NCBI GenBank assembly: GCA_021770615.1
Contig: JAETQR010000098.1
Span: 1 to 6,001, forward strand
Direction: 5' to 3'
DNA: 6,001 nt
Origin: Lachnospiraceae bacterium
Lineage (GTDB): Bacteria > Bacillota_A > Clostridia > Lachnospirales > Lachnospiraceae
Shown here: in pieces, positions 5,637 to 6,001 of the stretch
Position numbering within the stretch: position 1 is the first letter of the stretch
Layout: each line of letters begins with the position of its first letter
Program-made: the position numbers and the translations under genes
Notes under the pieces: model-generated
Database searches by the model: none
What the model saw: the letters and a program-made list of their open reading frames with translations, nothing else
Told to the model about the DNA's origin: nothing

Positions 5637-5892
5637 AACCATAGTTGCTTTTCTGATGTATAATATGATCCATAAGTATCCCTCTCAGTAATTTTTTTGC
5701 CGCCTTGAGCGACATCTGTGTTTTAGCATAATAAAGTTATTTCCACGGTCTGCTAGTACCAAGCCATCCCTGCTGCGCCCAATATTTTCCATCAAGATAT
5801 TCTGAATCGTTTTTATGTAATGATTTTTGCATCATACGGCAGAAGGAAAATCTGATTTTTGTAACCAAATTTGTATATGCGGGTTTTGTATC
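5637..5892 (-). pseudogene. Decayed, unassigned minus-strand coding remnants
   Basis: From 5892 to a TAA at 5739-5737 a 51-codon minus-strand frame looks natural: VTKIRFSFCRMMQKSLHKND, then YLDGKYWAQQGWLGTSRPWK. The same frame stays open past that stop (MSLKAAKKLLRGILMDHIIH, from 5715), so one stop may interrupt a longer gene. Another frame over 5630-5720 also reads plausibly and ends SYYTSEKQLWL near the terminator. The conflict of frames points to several frameshifts. No start with a ribosome site is visible and I recognise no family. Nothing else is seen in this gene-free stretch. Confidence 0.3.
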
Positions 5893-5904
5893 CTAAAATC
5901 CCGC
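5879..5904 (-). repeat. Stem-loop after the right-edge partial gene
   Basis: On the minus strand GCGGG-A-TTTT (5904-5895) pairs with AAAACCCGC (5887-5879), nine pairs with one bulged A and a seven-base loop. It begins 18 bases after the stop of the partial gene at the right edge. No U-tract follows, so termination is only a possibility. Confidence 0.45.
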
Positions 5905-5921
5905 AATCAATTATACATATG

Positions 5922-5999
5922 CTAGCCGATATTAAGTTCAAAGAGTTCCATGATTTCTTTTTGAAAAGCTGTTATCGTTGTATAAATTTGCTTACGTTT
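5922..5999 (-). CDS. Partial C-terminus of an unassigned gene entering from the right
   Basis: The last 25 codons of a minus-strand frame that is open at the window edge read KRKQIYTTITAFQKEIMELF then ELNIG, ending at TAG (5924-5922). The peptide is an amphipathic, helix-like C-terminus. It is too short for a family call. A stem-loop follows at 5904-5879. The sequence beyond 6001 is needed to know whether this is a real gene or part of the neighbouring remnants. Confidence 0.35.
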   Translation of the reverse strand, partial: KRKQIYTTITAFQKEIMELFELNIG

Positions 6000-6001
6000 T
6001 C

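Noticed and set aside
5503..5715. 70-codon minus-strand frame across the terminator
   Set aside because: It runs through the strong terminator and into the antisense of the lipoprotein gene; only its first part may be a remnant.
1..6001. CRISPR array, tRNA, rRNA or riboswitch
   Set aside because: No regularly spaced repeats, no cloverleaf, no rRNA-like stretch and no recognised riboswitch core were seen on either strand.

Overview
The window looks like the chromosome of a spore-forming, anaerobic Gram-positive of the Clostridia (Lachnospiraceae-like). This rests on the Shine-Dalgarno sequences, the Firmicutes-type lipoprotein with PepSY repeats, a clostridial cysteine-rich small protein, a DUF3795-type protein and two sequences matching a mother-cell sigma-K promoter. 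It is an accessory-type region: four credible intact genes lie among decayed fragments.

Left part (1-1778). Positions 1-117 hold a strong nested hairpin and what may be the end of an ISL3-like insertion sequence whose body lies off the window. Positions 118-477 hold no recognisable gene, only an unassigned 73-codon frame on the minus strand. A minus-strand terminator (478-507) follows a DUF3795-like zinc-binding-type protein (576-1100). Upstream of that gene its reading frame happens to stay open to 1778, but the extra part is a patchwork: an unassigned fragment mostly in another frame (about 1088-1296), then a truncated adenylation domain (1398-1778).

Middle (1779-4437). A short leader-like stretch at 1791-1969 holds two overlapping tiny ORFs and a hairpin that covers their ribosome binding site. 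Next, read right to left, comes the main unit: a 659-residue protein joining a GT4 glycosyltransferase to an alpha/beta hydrolase (2413-4392), then after 17 bases a 110-residue protein with 11 cysteines (2063-2395). A sequence matching the sigma-K consensus lies just upstream of the glycosyltransferase. I infer a late-sporulation, mother-cell unit that makes or modifies a glycan on the spore surface or a related cell-surface polymer.

Right part (4438-6001). Positions 4473-4880 carry gene fragments in several frames, one ending in a membrane helix. A lipoprotein with two PepSY domains follows (4980-5585), with a second sigma-K-like sequence upstream and a strong, probably bidirectional terminator downstream (5601-5636). 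The last 365 bases hold only minus-strand fragments and perhaps the C-terminus of a gene that enters from the right edge.

The best candidate for something little described is the glycosyltransferase-hydrolase fusion paired with the cysteine-rich protein under a possible sporulation promoter. The family calls rest on motif recognition by eye, with no database search.
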